Assembly: GCA_949752745.1 (NCBI GenBank)
Contig: OX457025.1
Coordinates: forward strand, 49,837,601 to 49,901,600
Direction of reading: 5' to 3'
DNA: 64,000 bases
Source: Protula sp. h YS-2021
Lineage: Eukaryota; Annelida; Polychaeta; Sabellida; Serpulidae
The notes beneath the pieces are model-generated. The model was not told the DNA's origin, did not search any database, and was given only the letters and a program-made list of their open reading frames with translations. The translations under genes were made by a program, and so were the position numbers. Positions 47,070 to 55,291 of the stretch are shown here, in pieces (positions within the stretch are counted from its first letter, which is position 1; each line of letters starts with the position of its first letter).

Positions 47070-47180
47070 AACACTTGTTAACATATCTTGCATTTTATTT
47101 TATCAACATATCTTACATTTTATCAACACATCTTAAATTTTATCAACATATCTTAAATTTTATAAAAGCTCAATCAACAT
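47070..47180. repeat. ~20-bp AT-rich tandem repeats upstream of integrase
   Basis: Five units of CAACATATCTTACATTTTAT variants. On the - strand they give repeated GATAAAATGTAAGATATG, with several TATA-like ATAAAAT stretches in front of the integrase start. A promoter role is plausible but unproven. Confidence 0.7.
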
Positions 47181-47183
47181 ATC

Positions 47184-47516
47184 TTACAAATCAAGTATTG
47201 ATACAATGGTGTGAATAATTGAAGTCCATTGATCTTCAATGTACATTAACCAACTACTTAATTCATCAAATGTGATAGCATCTACACCATATTTTTTACA
47301 ACGTTGATTTGCATTATCTAACACTTTATCTAAATGAATGTAATATTTAGCTTCATTCCAATATGTATAGACACATGCAGAATGACAAGTATGTTCTGAA
47401 CACTCTTCATTTTGACAAGCAGGACATACTAAACATGCAAACTTTTTTACAGCTAATAACATTTCTTCACAATATGTCTTTTGCACAATATATTGTCTCA
47501 ATGTAATGTCCGTCAT
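47184..47516 (-). CDS. Accessory ORF, helical paralogue family with Cys cluster
   Basis: 110 residues from the ATG at 47516, which overlaps the preceding stop as TAATG. There is a Cys-rich insert CLVCPACQNEECSEHTCHSA (two CxxC pairs and more), likely metal-binding. The C-terminal KYGVDAITFDELSSWLMYI resembles the end of the neighbouring 95-aa protein (FDPRLFDEVREWLIYI). This suggests a small family of helical proteins duplicated next to the right TIR. No known domain is recognised. Confidence 0.6.
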   Translation of the reverse strand: MTDITLRQYIVQKTYCEEMLLAVKKFACLVCPACQNEECSEHTCHSACVYTYWNEAKYYIHLDKVLDNANQRCKKYGVDAITFDELSSWLMYIEDQWTSIIHTIVSILDL

Positions 47517-47803
47517 TATACTGCAATGTAGATTAACCACTCTCTCACTTCATCAAACAGTCTTGGATCAAATCGAGCAAAGTGATATGCTGCTTCCACA
47601 TCTAACTCCTCAGCTCCGTCAATATTTGAAAGCACACACTCTTTGATGAAATCCTCACGTAATTTCGGTACGTTCAGCGTGGAATGAGCAAGTTCCCAAT
47701 AGATGTCAAAGTGTTCCAGTTGTTGTTGAATAGATCCAAAACGCGCCAGTTCACTTATCATGTAGTCCACATACGTCTCCTTGAAAAACGTTTCTACATG
47801 CAT
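47516..47803 (-). CDS. Accessory ORF, helical paralogue family (95 aa)
   Basis: MHVETFFKETYVDYMISELA, then FDIYWELA, LREDFIKECVLS and an end at REWLIYIAV. It aligns in pattern with the 139-aa ORF at 48489-48908 (VFKVNYVDYVFSKLPAF, HKHWEAVGK, RDEFIHSFLQEC), so the two are paralogues. No function is recognised. Accessory genes in this position next to a TIR are candidates for host interaction, which is inference. Confidence 0.6.
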   Translation of the reverse strand: MHVETFFKETYVDYMISELARFGSIQQQLEHFDIYWELAHSTLNVPKLREDFIKECVLSNIDGAEELDVEAAYHFARFDPRLFDEVREWLIYIAV

Positions 47804-47867
47804 CTTTCACATATCCATATGACACGTCTACACACTTTGACGACTGGCAAGCAAATGACTTGTAGTC

Positions 47868-48080
47868 TTACTCGGCAGATACTGTTAGTGAGCCGCACTT
47901 GTTGCAGAAGTTGTCAGGTTCACACAACTTGCAATTGTACTTGTGGCAGTGACAATCATAATCCTCAGCATATCCGTAAGCACCACAATATTCACAGGTA
48001 AGTCCAAGTTGATTTTGCACGTTCATATTCTCCAATCGAACTTCAGACAGTCTTTTCTTGGATAGCTTTGACACTTTCAT
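47868..48080 (-). CDS. Small zinc-ribbon-like Cys-rich ORF
   Basis: 70 residues from the first in-frame ATG (48080). The frame is open further upstream to 48176 with another Cys pair (PCTECHGKK) but without an ATG. It has CEYCGAYGYAEDYDCHCHKY, then CKLCEPDNFCNKCG: four CxxC-type pairs, so two zinc sites are likely. A TATA-like GCTATATATTGC lies at about 48187-48176. It could be a short transcription- or ubiquitin-related zinc protein; no family is recognised. The start is uncertain. Confidence 0.5.
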   Translation of the reverse strand: MKVSKLSKKRLSEVRLENMNVQNQLGLTCEYCGAYGYAEDYDCHCHKYNCKLCEPDNFCNKCGSLTVSAE

Positions 48081-48151
48081 TCGATTGTCCTTTTGCAGCT
48101 TAACAGGAGTTTTCTTCCCATGACATTCCGTACATGGCAGTAAGGTTGAGG

Positions 48152-48415
48152 TTATGCTATGGATTTCCTGAAGCAATATATAGCATAGCGCATATCCAAG
48201 TATGAAATGACTTCAAGCCACTTCGTTTGCGTTAAGTACAGTTTGAAGCCAATGTTGCGTAATCTTGTCAAGTTCTGACACACAATCTTCCACAAGGATG
48301 GTGATAAAGCAAGCCATCTCTCTCCACGTTTGATTCGAAGAAATAGCCCAAATTCTCCATGCTCCACAGTAATGGTTAAGTTTGCACTAATTTTAAAGCT
48401 GCTTGTCTTCTCCAT
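48152..48415 (-). CDS. Accessory ORF, possible diverged PC4-like protein (87 aa)
   Basis: MEKTSSFKISANLTITVEHG, then EFGLFLRIKRGERWLALSPS and LWKIVCQNLTRL. The strand pattern LTITVE...LFLRIKRGE...LALSPSLW followed by a helix recalls the PC4 fold and the element B relic LFVISDGLQVSVEEG. No catalytic motif. ATAAAAGG on the - strand (48460-48453) is a fitting TATA box 45 bp upstream of the ATG. Confidence 0.55.
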   Translation of the reverse strand: MEKTSSFKISANLTITVEHGEFGLFLRIKRGERWLALSPSLWKIVCQNLTRLRNIGFKLYLTQTKWLEVISYLDMRYAIYCFRKSIA

Positions 48416-48488
48416 GGCTGCGCGTTGAATGATGACTTCACTTCACCCTTCTCCTTTTATGCCATTAGAAATTGCAGAGTCAGCTTTT

Positions 48489-48908
48489 TTATAGTTCTTC
48501 AAACATTTTACAAAGCTTTGAATTCACTTCAACTCGTTCATTGTTGAATCGAACAAGTTCTGATGCATTCGTCGTCAATGGAACGCCATCATCATAATGT
48601 AAAATAATTCTAGCAGCTACAACTAGCATGAGTTCAGCTGCCCAAATTGTATTCGCGCGGATAAATGCTGAATCAATGTCGTAAGTTGATGGTAAAAGTA
48701 GTTCTTCACATTCCTGTAGAAATGAGTGGATGAATTCATCTCTTGGAATTATCTTTCCAACAGCTTCCCAATGCTTATGCAAATTCTTCACTTGTAAAAT
48801 CCAATTAGATTCAAAAGCAGGAAGCTTTGAAAACACATAGTCAACATAGTTCACTTTGAAGACGTCATCCATGGTCTCTACACATGGGTGAAGAAGTAAT
48901 GTTGACAT
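48489..48908 (-). CDS. Accessory ORF, helical paralogue family (139 aa)
   Basis: MSTLLLHPCVETMDDVFKVN, then YVDYVFSKLPAF, HKHWEAVGKIIPRDEFIHSF and YDIDSAFIRANTIWAAELML. It is predicted helical throughout with no signal peptide or known domain, and is paralogous in its first 100 residues to the 95-aa ORF at 47516-47803. The start codon is only 20 bp inside the right TIR, so its promoter would lie within the repeat. Confidence 0.6.
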   Translation of the reverse strand: MSTLLLHPCVETMDDVFKVNYVDYVFSKLPAFESNWILQVKNLHKHWEAVGKIIPRDEFIHSFLQECEELLLPSTYDIDSAFIRANTIWAAELMLVVAARIILHYDDGVPLTTNASELVRFNNERVEVNSKLCKMFEEL

Positions 48909-48927
48909 TGTTAATAATCAGGTGAAG

Positions 48928-49775
48928 GCGGAGAGCGATGTGTTCTGACGATACCTGAAAGCATTAAGAAAAGAAAACCATAATATGTTTTCAAAAAAAA
49001 ATTAAATTTTGGATTAGAACCCTGATTTTTACCCTACTACACCATGGTAAAATGTTCAAACTTATTTTATACATCATATTTTGTCAAAAAACAAAATTTG
49101 TTAAAGTTGGTCTAGAACCCTCATTTTTACTCTACTACACCATTGTATAATGTTTAAACTTATTTTATACATCATATTTTGTCAAAAAACAAAATTTGTT
49201 AAAATTGGTCTAGAACCACCATTTTTCCACTACTATGACTTTAGAATATTCAAATAAGTAGCGTGCTAAAAATGTTCAAACTTATTTTATATATCATATG
49301 GTGTTAAAAACTAAATTTGTTAAAGTTGGTCTAGAACCACCATTTTCCCACTACTATAACTTTAGATCATTCAAATAAGTAGCATGCTAAAATGTTCAAA
49401 TTTATTTTATATATTATATGGTGTTAAAAACTACATTTGTTAAATGTGTTTTAGAAGTGTCATTTTCCAACTACTATAACTTAAAACATAACATTAGACT
49501 TAACGTAGGGAAAATCCCATTCCTTCTCAAATTTATTGATCGTTCCCACACTCTGTACGAGCGCACTCTGAAATTATCGATCGGTTTTCCCTCACACTCT
49601 GTACGAGTGCACTCTGAAATTATTGATCGGTTTTCCCCCACACTCTGTACGAGTGCACTCTGAAATTTCTCAGTCGGTTTTCCCCCCACACTCTGTACAC
49701 ATGTACTTATGCTGTGTGTGTGTGTGTGGTTACTGTAATGGGAAACCATTGAAATATGACTAATTAAATATTATC

Positions 49776-49823
<48 letters not shown>

Positions 49824-50434
49824 GAAAAAAAAAAAAAGTCACTTACCACGACAGTTTTGCCAATTCGTCTCCAATCTTTCACTTCCTTTCCAAAGAATAA
49901 CCAATCGTTCACTTTCCTTTTCCAAAGAATAACTAATGTTTCACTTCATCTCCTATGTGTATTCCAGTCAATCCTTCACTTGTTCTTCAACAGCACAACA
50001 CAATAGGTAAGAGCAACTGTTTTCACTTTTTTTCCCCTGTGTATCCAACGGCAGTCAGAGCATGAATGATGCATATGTGCACAGACAATGTGCTCTTATA
50101 GGAGTGTTGAATCACATCCTAGGGGGGGGGGGGGGTCCCATGATATGATATACTTCTTCACCGGGGGGGGGGGGTCCCATGCTATATGATTGTTCACCAG
50201 GGGGGGGGTCCCCATGTTATATGATTCTTGACCAGGGGGGGGGGGGGCGTCCCCATGGTATATGATTCTTCACCAGGGGGGGGGGGTCCCCATGCTATAT
50301 GATTCTTGACCAGGGGGGGGGTCCCCATGGTATATGATTCTTCACCAGGGGGGGGGGGCAACATGATGACGTCACTTCCGGTCCAGACAGTATGACGTCA
50401 TCAAGTGCGCCAGAAACGGTGTTTCTACCCTACT
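48928..50434. repeat. Element A right TIR
   Basis: 1,507 bp, reverse complement of 34274-35786 with few substitutions and different G-run and ATT-repeat lengths. It contains the mirror copies of the CRE/ETS block (50364-50400), 36-bp G-run repeats and the 46-bp array. Confidence 0.95.
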
Positions 50435-50440
50435 GTTACG
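50435..50440. repeat. Element A target-site duplication (right)
   Basis: GTTACG, pairing with GTTCCG at 34268-34273 (one mismatch). Confidence 0.88.
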
Positions 50441-50983
50441 CGGTCGACCTTGGAAACTTTGCAAATTATTCTAGCAGCCATACTCTGTAAACGCTGCAAT
50501 CTGTTTATTTGAGTTCGTATAGTTTCAAATAATAGAGAGTTCCAGAAATAAAGACGCGATGTAACAATTGCACTAACTGGAAATACTTCCTTATTAAGCC
50601 AATATTTCTTAAATTATATATTACGGATTTACACTTTTCATTAATAAATGGCACCATTAGCATGCTGTTGTCAAACACCGCAGCCAAGTTCCTGACTGAT
50701 ATCTTAGACGTTACAACGTAATCCTCAGCGTGTATTTGTACGGCGCATTGTTGTCTGAGCTGGTAAAGTGAGAAGTTCCTCCGTTTTATCGGCGTACAAT
50801 TTTAAATAATTGGCTATCATCCAGTGTTCTTTTTCTGAAATACATACTTCTATCATTCCAAACAAATCTGAGACTGTACAAAGGAGAAAAAGACTTCTAG
50901 GCGTTTATCATTACAAATCAGTGCCAGGCTTTATAAGAGAAAGGCTAATCGAGTATTCTATATATTTTAACAAAGCAATACTC
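50441..50983 (-). mobile_element. CR1/L2-like LINE RT fragment between elements A and S
   Basis: In shifting frames the - strand reads ADKTEELLTLPAQ, then VFDNSMLMVPFINEKCKSVI and YNLRNIGLIRKY, AIVTSRL, and RTQINRLQRLQSMAARII followed by KVSKVDRVT. This is the LNxxKTE, FINxxCKS-xx-LRNI-xIRKYL and INRLQRLQ-AAR series of CR1/L2-type RTs. It continues on the other side of element A at 34267, so both elements are insertions into this dead LINE. Confidence 0.82.
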
Positions 50984-50989
50984 CGTCAC
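50984..50989. repeat. Element S target-site duplication (left)
   Basis: CGTCAC, identical to 56268-56273. Confidence 0.93.
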
Positions 50990-51057
50990 AGTAGGGTGAA
51001 AACAAGAGAACCACCGCACTTTTGCGGTGGAACTCTTAAGAGTTCCACCGCACTTTG

Positions 51058-51163
51058 TGACGTCATACTGTCTGGACCGGAAGTGTTGTCTGGATCGGAA
51101 GTGCTGTCTGGACCGGAAGTGTTGTCTGGACCGGAAGTGCTGTCTGGACCGGAAGTGACGTCA
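51058..51163. promoter_or_regulatory. Five tandem ETS-like 18-bp units between CRE sites
   Basis: TGTCTGGACCGGAAGTG repeated five times (one copy with GGATCGG), bracketed by TGACGTCA-type sites. The first 28 bp are identical to the element A block at 34308-34335. The mirror copy is at 56094-56199. Confidence 0.75.
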
Positions 51164-51332
51164 TAGGCGTAACCAAGGCGTAACCATGGTGATAATGACG
51201 TCATCAGTCACGTGACCAATGAAAAGCCAATGAGATCAATGAAGACAATGAAGCCCCGCCCACTTTCTGTCTATCATACTGTCTGGACCGGAAGTGACGT
51301 CATAGACGTGGTCATGGTAACGAATTGAAACT

Positions 51333-51750
51333 TTGTAAACAAAAGTGAACTTTGTAAACAAACTGTGTAAACAAACTTTGTAAACAAAATTTGTAAATAA
51401 ACTTTATAAACAAAATTTGTAAACAAACTTTGTAAACAAACTTTGTAAACAAACTTTGTAAACAAAATTTGTAAGCAAAATTTGTAAACAAACTTTGGTT
51501 ATTTACATAATTGAAACTTTGTAGACAAACTTTGTAAACAAACTTTGTAAACAAACTTTGTAAACAAACTTTGTAAACACTATTTGTAAACAAACTTTGT
51601 AAACAAAATTTGTAAACACAATTTGTAAACAAACTTTATAAATAAACTTTCTAAACAAACTTTGTAAACAAAATTTGTAAACAAACTTTGGTTATTTGCA
51701 TAATTGAAACTCATTGAAACTTTGTAAACAAACTTAGTAAACAAACTTAC
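51333..51750. repeat. 14-bp tandem array
   Basis: About 28 units of AACTTTGTAAACAA variants. The mirror array is at 55505-55930. Frames rich in FTKFVYKVCLQSL are products of the period, not genes. Confidence 0.95.
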
Positions 51751-51779
51751 CCCCCCCCCCCCCACACTCTCTCCACACA

Positions 51780-52079
51780 CACCACGACTGAGCATTTCAT
51801 AAGCCACATAGGTATTTCAACCTTCTGATGACAACTTTTTTTTCCCCCCCCTCACACACTCTCTCTCTCCACACACACACACACACACACACACCACGAC
51901 TGAGCATTTCATAAGCCACATAGGTATTTCAACCTTCTGATGACAACTTTTTTTTCCCCCTCACACACTCTCTCTCTCCACACACACACACACACACCAC
52001 GACTGAGCGTTTCATAAGCCACATAGGTATTTCAACCTTCTGATGACAACTTTTTTCCCCCCTCACACACTCTCTCTCT

Positions 52080-52114
<35 letters not shown>

Positions 52115-52200
52115 ACGACTGAGCGTTTTATAAGCCACATAGGTATTTCAACCTTCTGATGGCAACTTTTTCCCCCACACTCTCATGCATACATACCAAC
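51780..52200. repeat. ~115-bp tandem units with CA and CT microsatellites
   Basis: Four units of ACCACGACTGAGCATTTCAT followed by AAGCCACATAGGTATTTCAA and a (CA)n/(CT)n tract of varying length. Mirrored at 55060-55500. Confidence 0.93.
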
Positions 52201-52599
52201 ACCATGATAAAATGTTTTGCTTATGTTGCTCTTTGTACTCCATTATTCTTCTTTTTTTTTTGTTTTTGTTTGAAATGCAGTGTTTACTTAGAAAAGAAAA
52301 TGGCGTCATACAACCTTCAATCGTCATCAGCAGCATTTCGTCATCAGTGTAATCAGACTGCGTAATTAGATTTCGTCATCAACAATGTAGACAGCGGTGT
52401 CAGGCTTTTCGTTTTTCTGAGGCAGCAGTGTCTAACTGCTTGGAGTTGCAGTATGACCCTAAGTGTTATACTTGACCGATTTACATGAAAATTTCACTGT
52501 TTAATTCAGTTTTATATCTAGTTTTCACATAGTCATGGACTGGTTGTGCAGCTGGCTGTATGTATCATGAATTCACCTTAAAATGATAAGTTAAAAGTG

Positions 52600-52910
52600 G
52601 AATAAAGACGTCATGATGACGTCATCATTATGACGTCATAATAACGTCATTCGAACAGGCGCGCGCTTTACCAAAAAAAAACTGACTCAGCAGAATTTGT
52701 TTCTGTTTGATATGCATGAAATGCATGTCTCACTCTTCCTTTTATGTTACTTTGATGTAATCAAAATATGGTGTGTAACTTGCTCAAACATTCAAACTTG
52801 TTATAATTGCTGACTCAGCATAATGACGTCATGATGACGTCATAAAGACGTCATGATGACGTCATAAAGACGTCATGATGACGTCATAAGGACGTCATGA
52901 CGTTAGACTC
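52600..52910. promoter_or_regulatory. CRE-like and MARE-like motif cluster before the zinc-finger gene
   Basis: Repeated GATGACGTCAT units (52610-52650 and 52830-52905, 20-22-bp period) and two ACTGACTCAGCA/TGCTGACTCAGCA sites (52681 and 52809). TGACGTCA is a CREB/ATF consensus and TGCTGACTCAGCA a Maf/AP-1 (MARE) consensus in animals. This could be an enhancer for the gene at 53145; binding is not shown. Confidence 0.55.
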
Positions 52911-52945
52911 CCCTAAGCGGCATAACCCTAACCCTAGACGTAGAC

Positions 52946-53083
52946 AACATGTTCAACAACATGTTGAACATGTTGAACATGTTGTTCAACATGTTGAACA
53001 TGTTGAACATGTTGTTCAACATGTTCTTGAACATGTTGTTCAACAAGTTGAACATGTTGTTCAACATGCTGTTCAACAAGTTG
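52946..53083. repeat. Palindromic CAACATGTTG array (5' of gene)
   Basis: Tandem dyads such as GTTCAACATGTTGAAC, each self-complementary. A similar array lies on the other side of the gene at 54095-54330. Open frames of VEHVVQHV type are artefacts. Confidence 0.92.
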
Positions 53084-53091
53084 TATATAAG
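53084..53091 (+). promoter_or_regulatory. TATA box of element S gene
   Basis: TATATAAG, 61 bp before the ATG, the same core and nearly the same spacing as the TATA box of the PC4-like gene in element A. Confidence 0.7.
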
Positions 53092-53144
53092 GCTATGTTT
53101 AAAGGCTTTTTCATCATTTGAAAAGTGTATGTTGAACCGAAAAG

Positions 53145-53882
53145 ATGTATAAATGCAACATTTGTTTGAAATCTTACAATTGGCCACAAAGTCTTAAAAG
53201 ACACTTAAAGAATGCTCACACTTCAGAAGAAGAAGAATTGGAGATAGATATGGTAAACCCTGTAAAACCACCTATCACTGAAACTTTAGATGAGTCTTCT
53301 ATGGAAAGTCAAAGCGTCAACATGACTGAAAAGAATGCACATGCTTGTACAGAATGTGGTGCGTTGTACAACAGTCAAGAAGCTTTGTTCAAACATATGG
53401 AACATTGTGTTGAGGGTGATGATGACGACAGCTCTGAAAGTGAGTCAGAAACAGACTCTGAAAGTGAGTCAGAAACAGACTCTGTTTGGTATGATATGGT
53501 TCAAGAAGTCTACGATGAATATGATACCAAATTTCAAGAAAAGGTTTCAGAATATGAAGAACAAGGGCTTGAAGATGCGCGTGAAATAGCAAGTGATGAC
53601 TTTCGACCCATTTATAAGCGTCGACTTAAACAACTGTTTATGAGACTATTCAAATATGCCCAACGTCTACAACAAAACGAACATTATGAAACCATTTTAG
53701 AAGACTTTAATTACTTTGTTGATGAAAAACATTACGAGTATTCAAAGGCACTAAAGGCGGCTATAAGAAGAAACGATGCATTCTTTGAAGAGCTTCTAGA
53801 TGAGGAGGAGGAAGATGAAAGCAGTGACGAAGAAAGTGATATGGATGCCAGTGAACAGAGTGAAGCAGATGAAGAAAAATAG
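53145..53882 (+). CDS. Acidic C2H2 zinc-finger protein of element S
   Basis: 245 residues. Finger 1 is YKCNICLKSYNWPQSLKRHL (C4, C7, H20, H25). Finger 2 is CTECGALYNSQEALFKHMEH (C68, C71, H84, C88). Then come SESETDS repeats, a helical middle (about 120-215) and a very acidic C-terminus. Two fingers with long acidic regions suggest a DNA- or chromatin-binding regulator; the PolB of element A also carries N-terminal Cys/His fingers. It is the only gene in element S. The frame is intact with good Kozak-like context and AATAAA signals at about 53905 and 53925. It may be a terminus-binding or trans-recruitment factor (inference). Confidence 0.8.
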   Translation: MYKCNICLKSYNWPQSLKRHLKNAHTSEEEELEIDMVNPVKPPITETLDESSMESQSVNMTEKNAHACTECGALYNSQEALFKHMEHCVEGDDDDSSESESETDSESESETDSVWYDMVQEVYDEYDTKFQEKVSEYEEQGLEDAREIASDDFRPIYKRRLKQLFMRLFKYAQRLQQNEHYETILEDFNYFVDEKHYEYSKALKAAIRRNDAFFEELLDEEEEDESSDEESDMDASEQSEADEEK

Positions 53883-53954
53883 ACTTATTTGACTAAACAT
53901 TATAATAAAGACTTTGTAAATCAATAAATGTTATAATATTGTTATAGATTTAAG

Positions 53955-54050
53955 CTGTATGTATTTAAGTTATTTAAGTGTATTTAAGTGTAGTTAAGTG
54001 TAGTTAAGTGTATTTAAGTGTATTTAAGTGTATTTAAATGTATTAATAAA
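53955..54050. repeat. ~11-bp TATTTAAGTG tandem repeats
   Basis: About eight units of TGTATTTAAG / TGTAGTTAAG downstream of the zinc-finger gene. Confidence 0.85.
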
Positions 54051-54094
54051 CCTATTCAACATATGTCTTGTTTTTTCTTTGCTTGAACTACAAC

Positions 54095-54330
54095 TAGTTG
54101 AACAACTTGTTAAACATGTTCAACATGTTCAACATGTTCAACAACATGTTTAACAAGTTGAACATGTTGAACATGTTCAACATGTTCACATGTTCAACAA
54201 CATGTTGAACATGTTCAACTTGTTGAACATGTTGTTGAACATGTTGAACATGTTGAACAACATGTTCAACATGTTGAACAACAGCTTGTTGAACAATTGT
54301 TGTACAATTGCTAAACAACTTGTTGAACAA
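54095..54330. repeat. Palindromic CAACATGTTG array (3' of gene)
   Basis: Counterpart of 52946-53083, longer and less regular, including ACTTGTTGAACA variants. It lies outside the TIR proper, so the pair of arrays brackets the gene. Confidence 0.9.
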
Positions 54331-54414
54331 TAGTTTGACGTAAAAATAATTCAAACACATGTTGAATGGTGGGGGGCGCGCGCCATTCCAATAACCCACC
54401 TATGCACAAACTAC

Positions 54415-54770
54415 TTTAAACGAAAACATCAAACTGAATCCAACGGTGAAATGTTCATGCAAATCCGTCAACTATAGCGGAAGTTATCCCACTTTTTACA
54501 AAATTAAAAATTGTGGTAAATATGCACACAGCCAACTGCGCAAATAGCCTATAACCACTTAATGTTAAAACTAGATATAAAACTGAATCAAACAGTGAAA
54601 GTTTCATGCAAATCCGTCAATCATAACAAAAGTTATTCCACTTTTAACTTATCATTTTAAGGTGAATTCATGATACATACAGCCAGCTGCACAACCAGTC
54701 CATGACTATGTGAAAACTAGATATAAAACTGAATTAAACAGTGAAATTTTCATGTAAATCGGTCAAGTAT
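54415..54770. repeat. Three diverged ~150-bp repeats
   Basis: Units share AAACTAGATATAAAACTGAA, then CAGTGAAA-TTTCATGCAAAT and CCGTCAA. The innermost ones lie inside the TIR edge; only one copy is in the left TIR, so the array expanded on the right side. Confidence 0.75.
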
Positions 54771-55125
54771 AACACTTAGGGTCATACTGCAACTCCAAGC
54801 AGTTAGACACTGCTGCCTCAGAAAAACAAAAAGCCTGACACCGCTGTCTACATTGTTGATGGCGAAATCTAATTACGCAGTCTGATTACACTGATGACGA
54901 AATGCTGCTGATGACGATTGAAGGTTGTATGACGCCATTTTCTTTTCTAAGTAAACACTGCATTTCAAACAAAAAAAAAAAAAAAAAAGAAGAATAATGG
55001 AGTACAAAGAACAACATAAGCAAAACATTTTATCATGGTGTTGGTATGTATGCATGAGAGTGTGGGGAAAAAAGTTGCCATCAGAAGGTTGAAATACCTA
55101 TGTGGCTTATAAAACGCTCAGTCGT

Positions 55126-55158
<33 letters not shown>

Positions 55159-55240
55159 AGAGAGAGAGTGTGTGAGGGGGAAAAAAAAGTTGTCATCAGA
55201 AGGTTGAAATACCTATGTGGCTTATGAAACGCTCAGTCGT

Positions 55241-55291
<51 letters not shown>

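Larger units (their letters stand above)
34274..50434. mobile_element. Element A: intact-looking Polinton/Maverick (adintovirus-like)
   Basis: 16,161 bp with inverted repeats of 1.51 kb, AGTAGGG termini and a 6-bp duplication. It encodes the full set expected for a self-synthesising, virion-forming element: protein-primed PolB, integrase, packaging ATPase, adenain-like protease, major and minor capsid proteins, plus small conserved ORFs. All main frames are open and the TIRs are nearly identical apart from homopolymer lengths, so insertion was recent on this scale. Polinton and adintovirus names overlap; this is an endogenous, integrated copy. Confidence 0.95.
50990..52615. repeat. Element S left TIR
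   Basis: Inverted relative to 54633-56267. Order inward: terminal palindrome GTGGAACTCTTAAGAGTTCC; 18-bp CRE/ETS repeats; a 14-bp AACTTTGTAAACAA array (51333-51750); about 120-bp units with CA/CT microsatellites (51780-52200); and a unique block to 52615. Confidence 0.93.

Noticed and set aside
49418..49749. Frames at 49418-49749 and 35051-35296
   Set aside because: Mirror-image frames through the 46-bp TIR array; no domain and no promoter.
51312..51807. Repetitive FTKFVYKVCLQSL frames (also 55453-55945)
   Set aside because: Products of a 14-bp tandem array, mirrored in both TIRs of element S.
52921..52936. Telomere-like TAACCCTAACCCTA
   Set aside because: Only two units, internal to element S; too short to call telomeric.
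52897..53187. VEHVVQHV / NMFNMLNN frames (also 54094-54399)
   Set aside because: Translations of the palindromic CAACATGTTG array; open in several frames on both strands.
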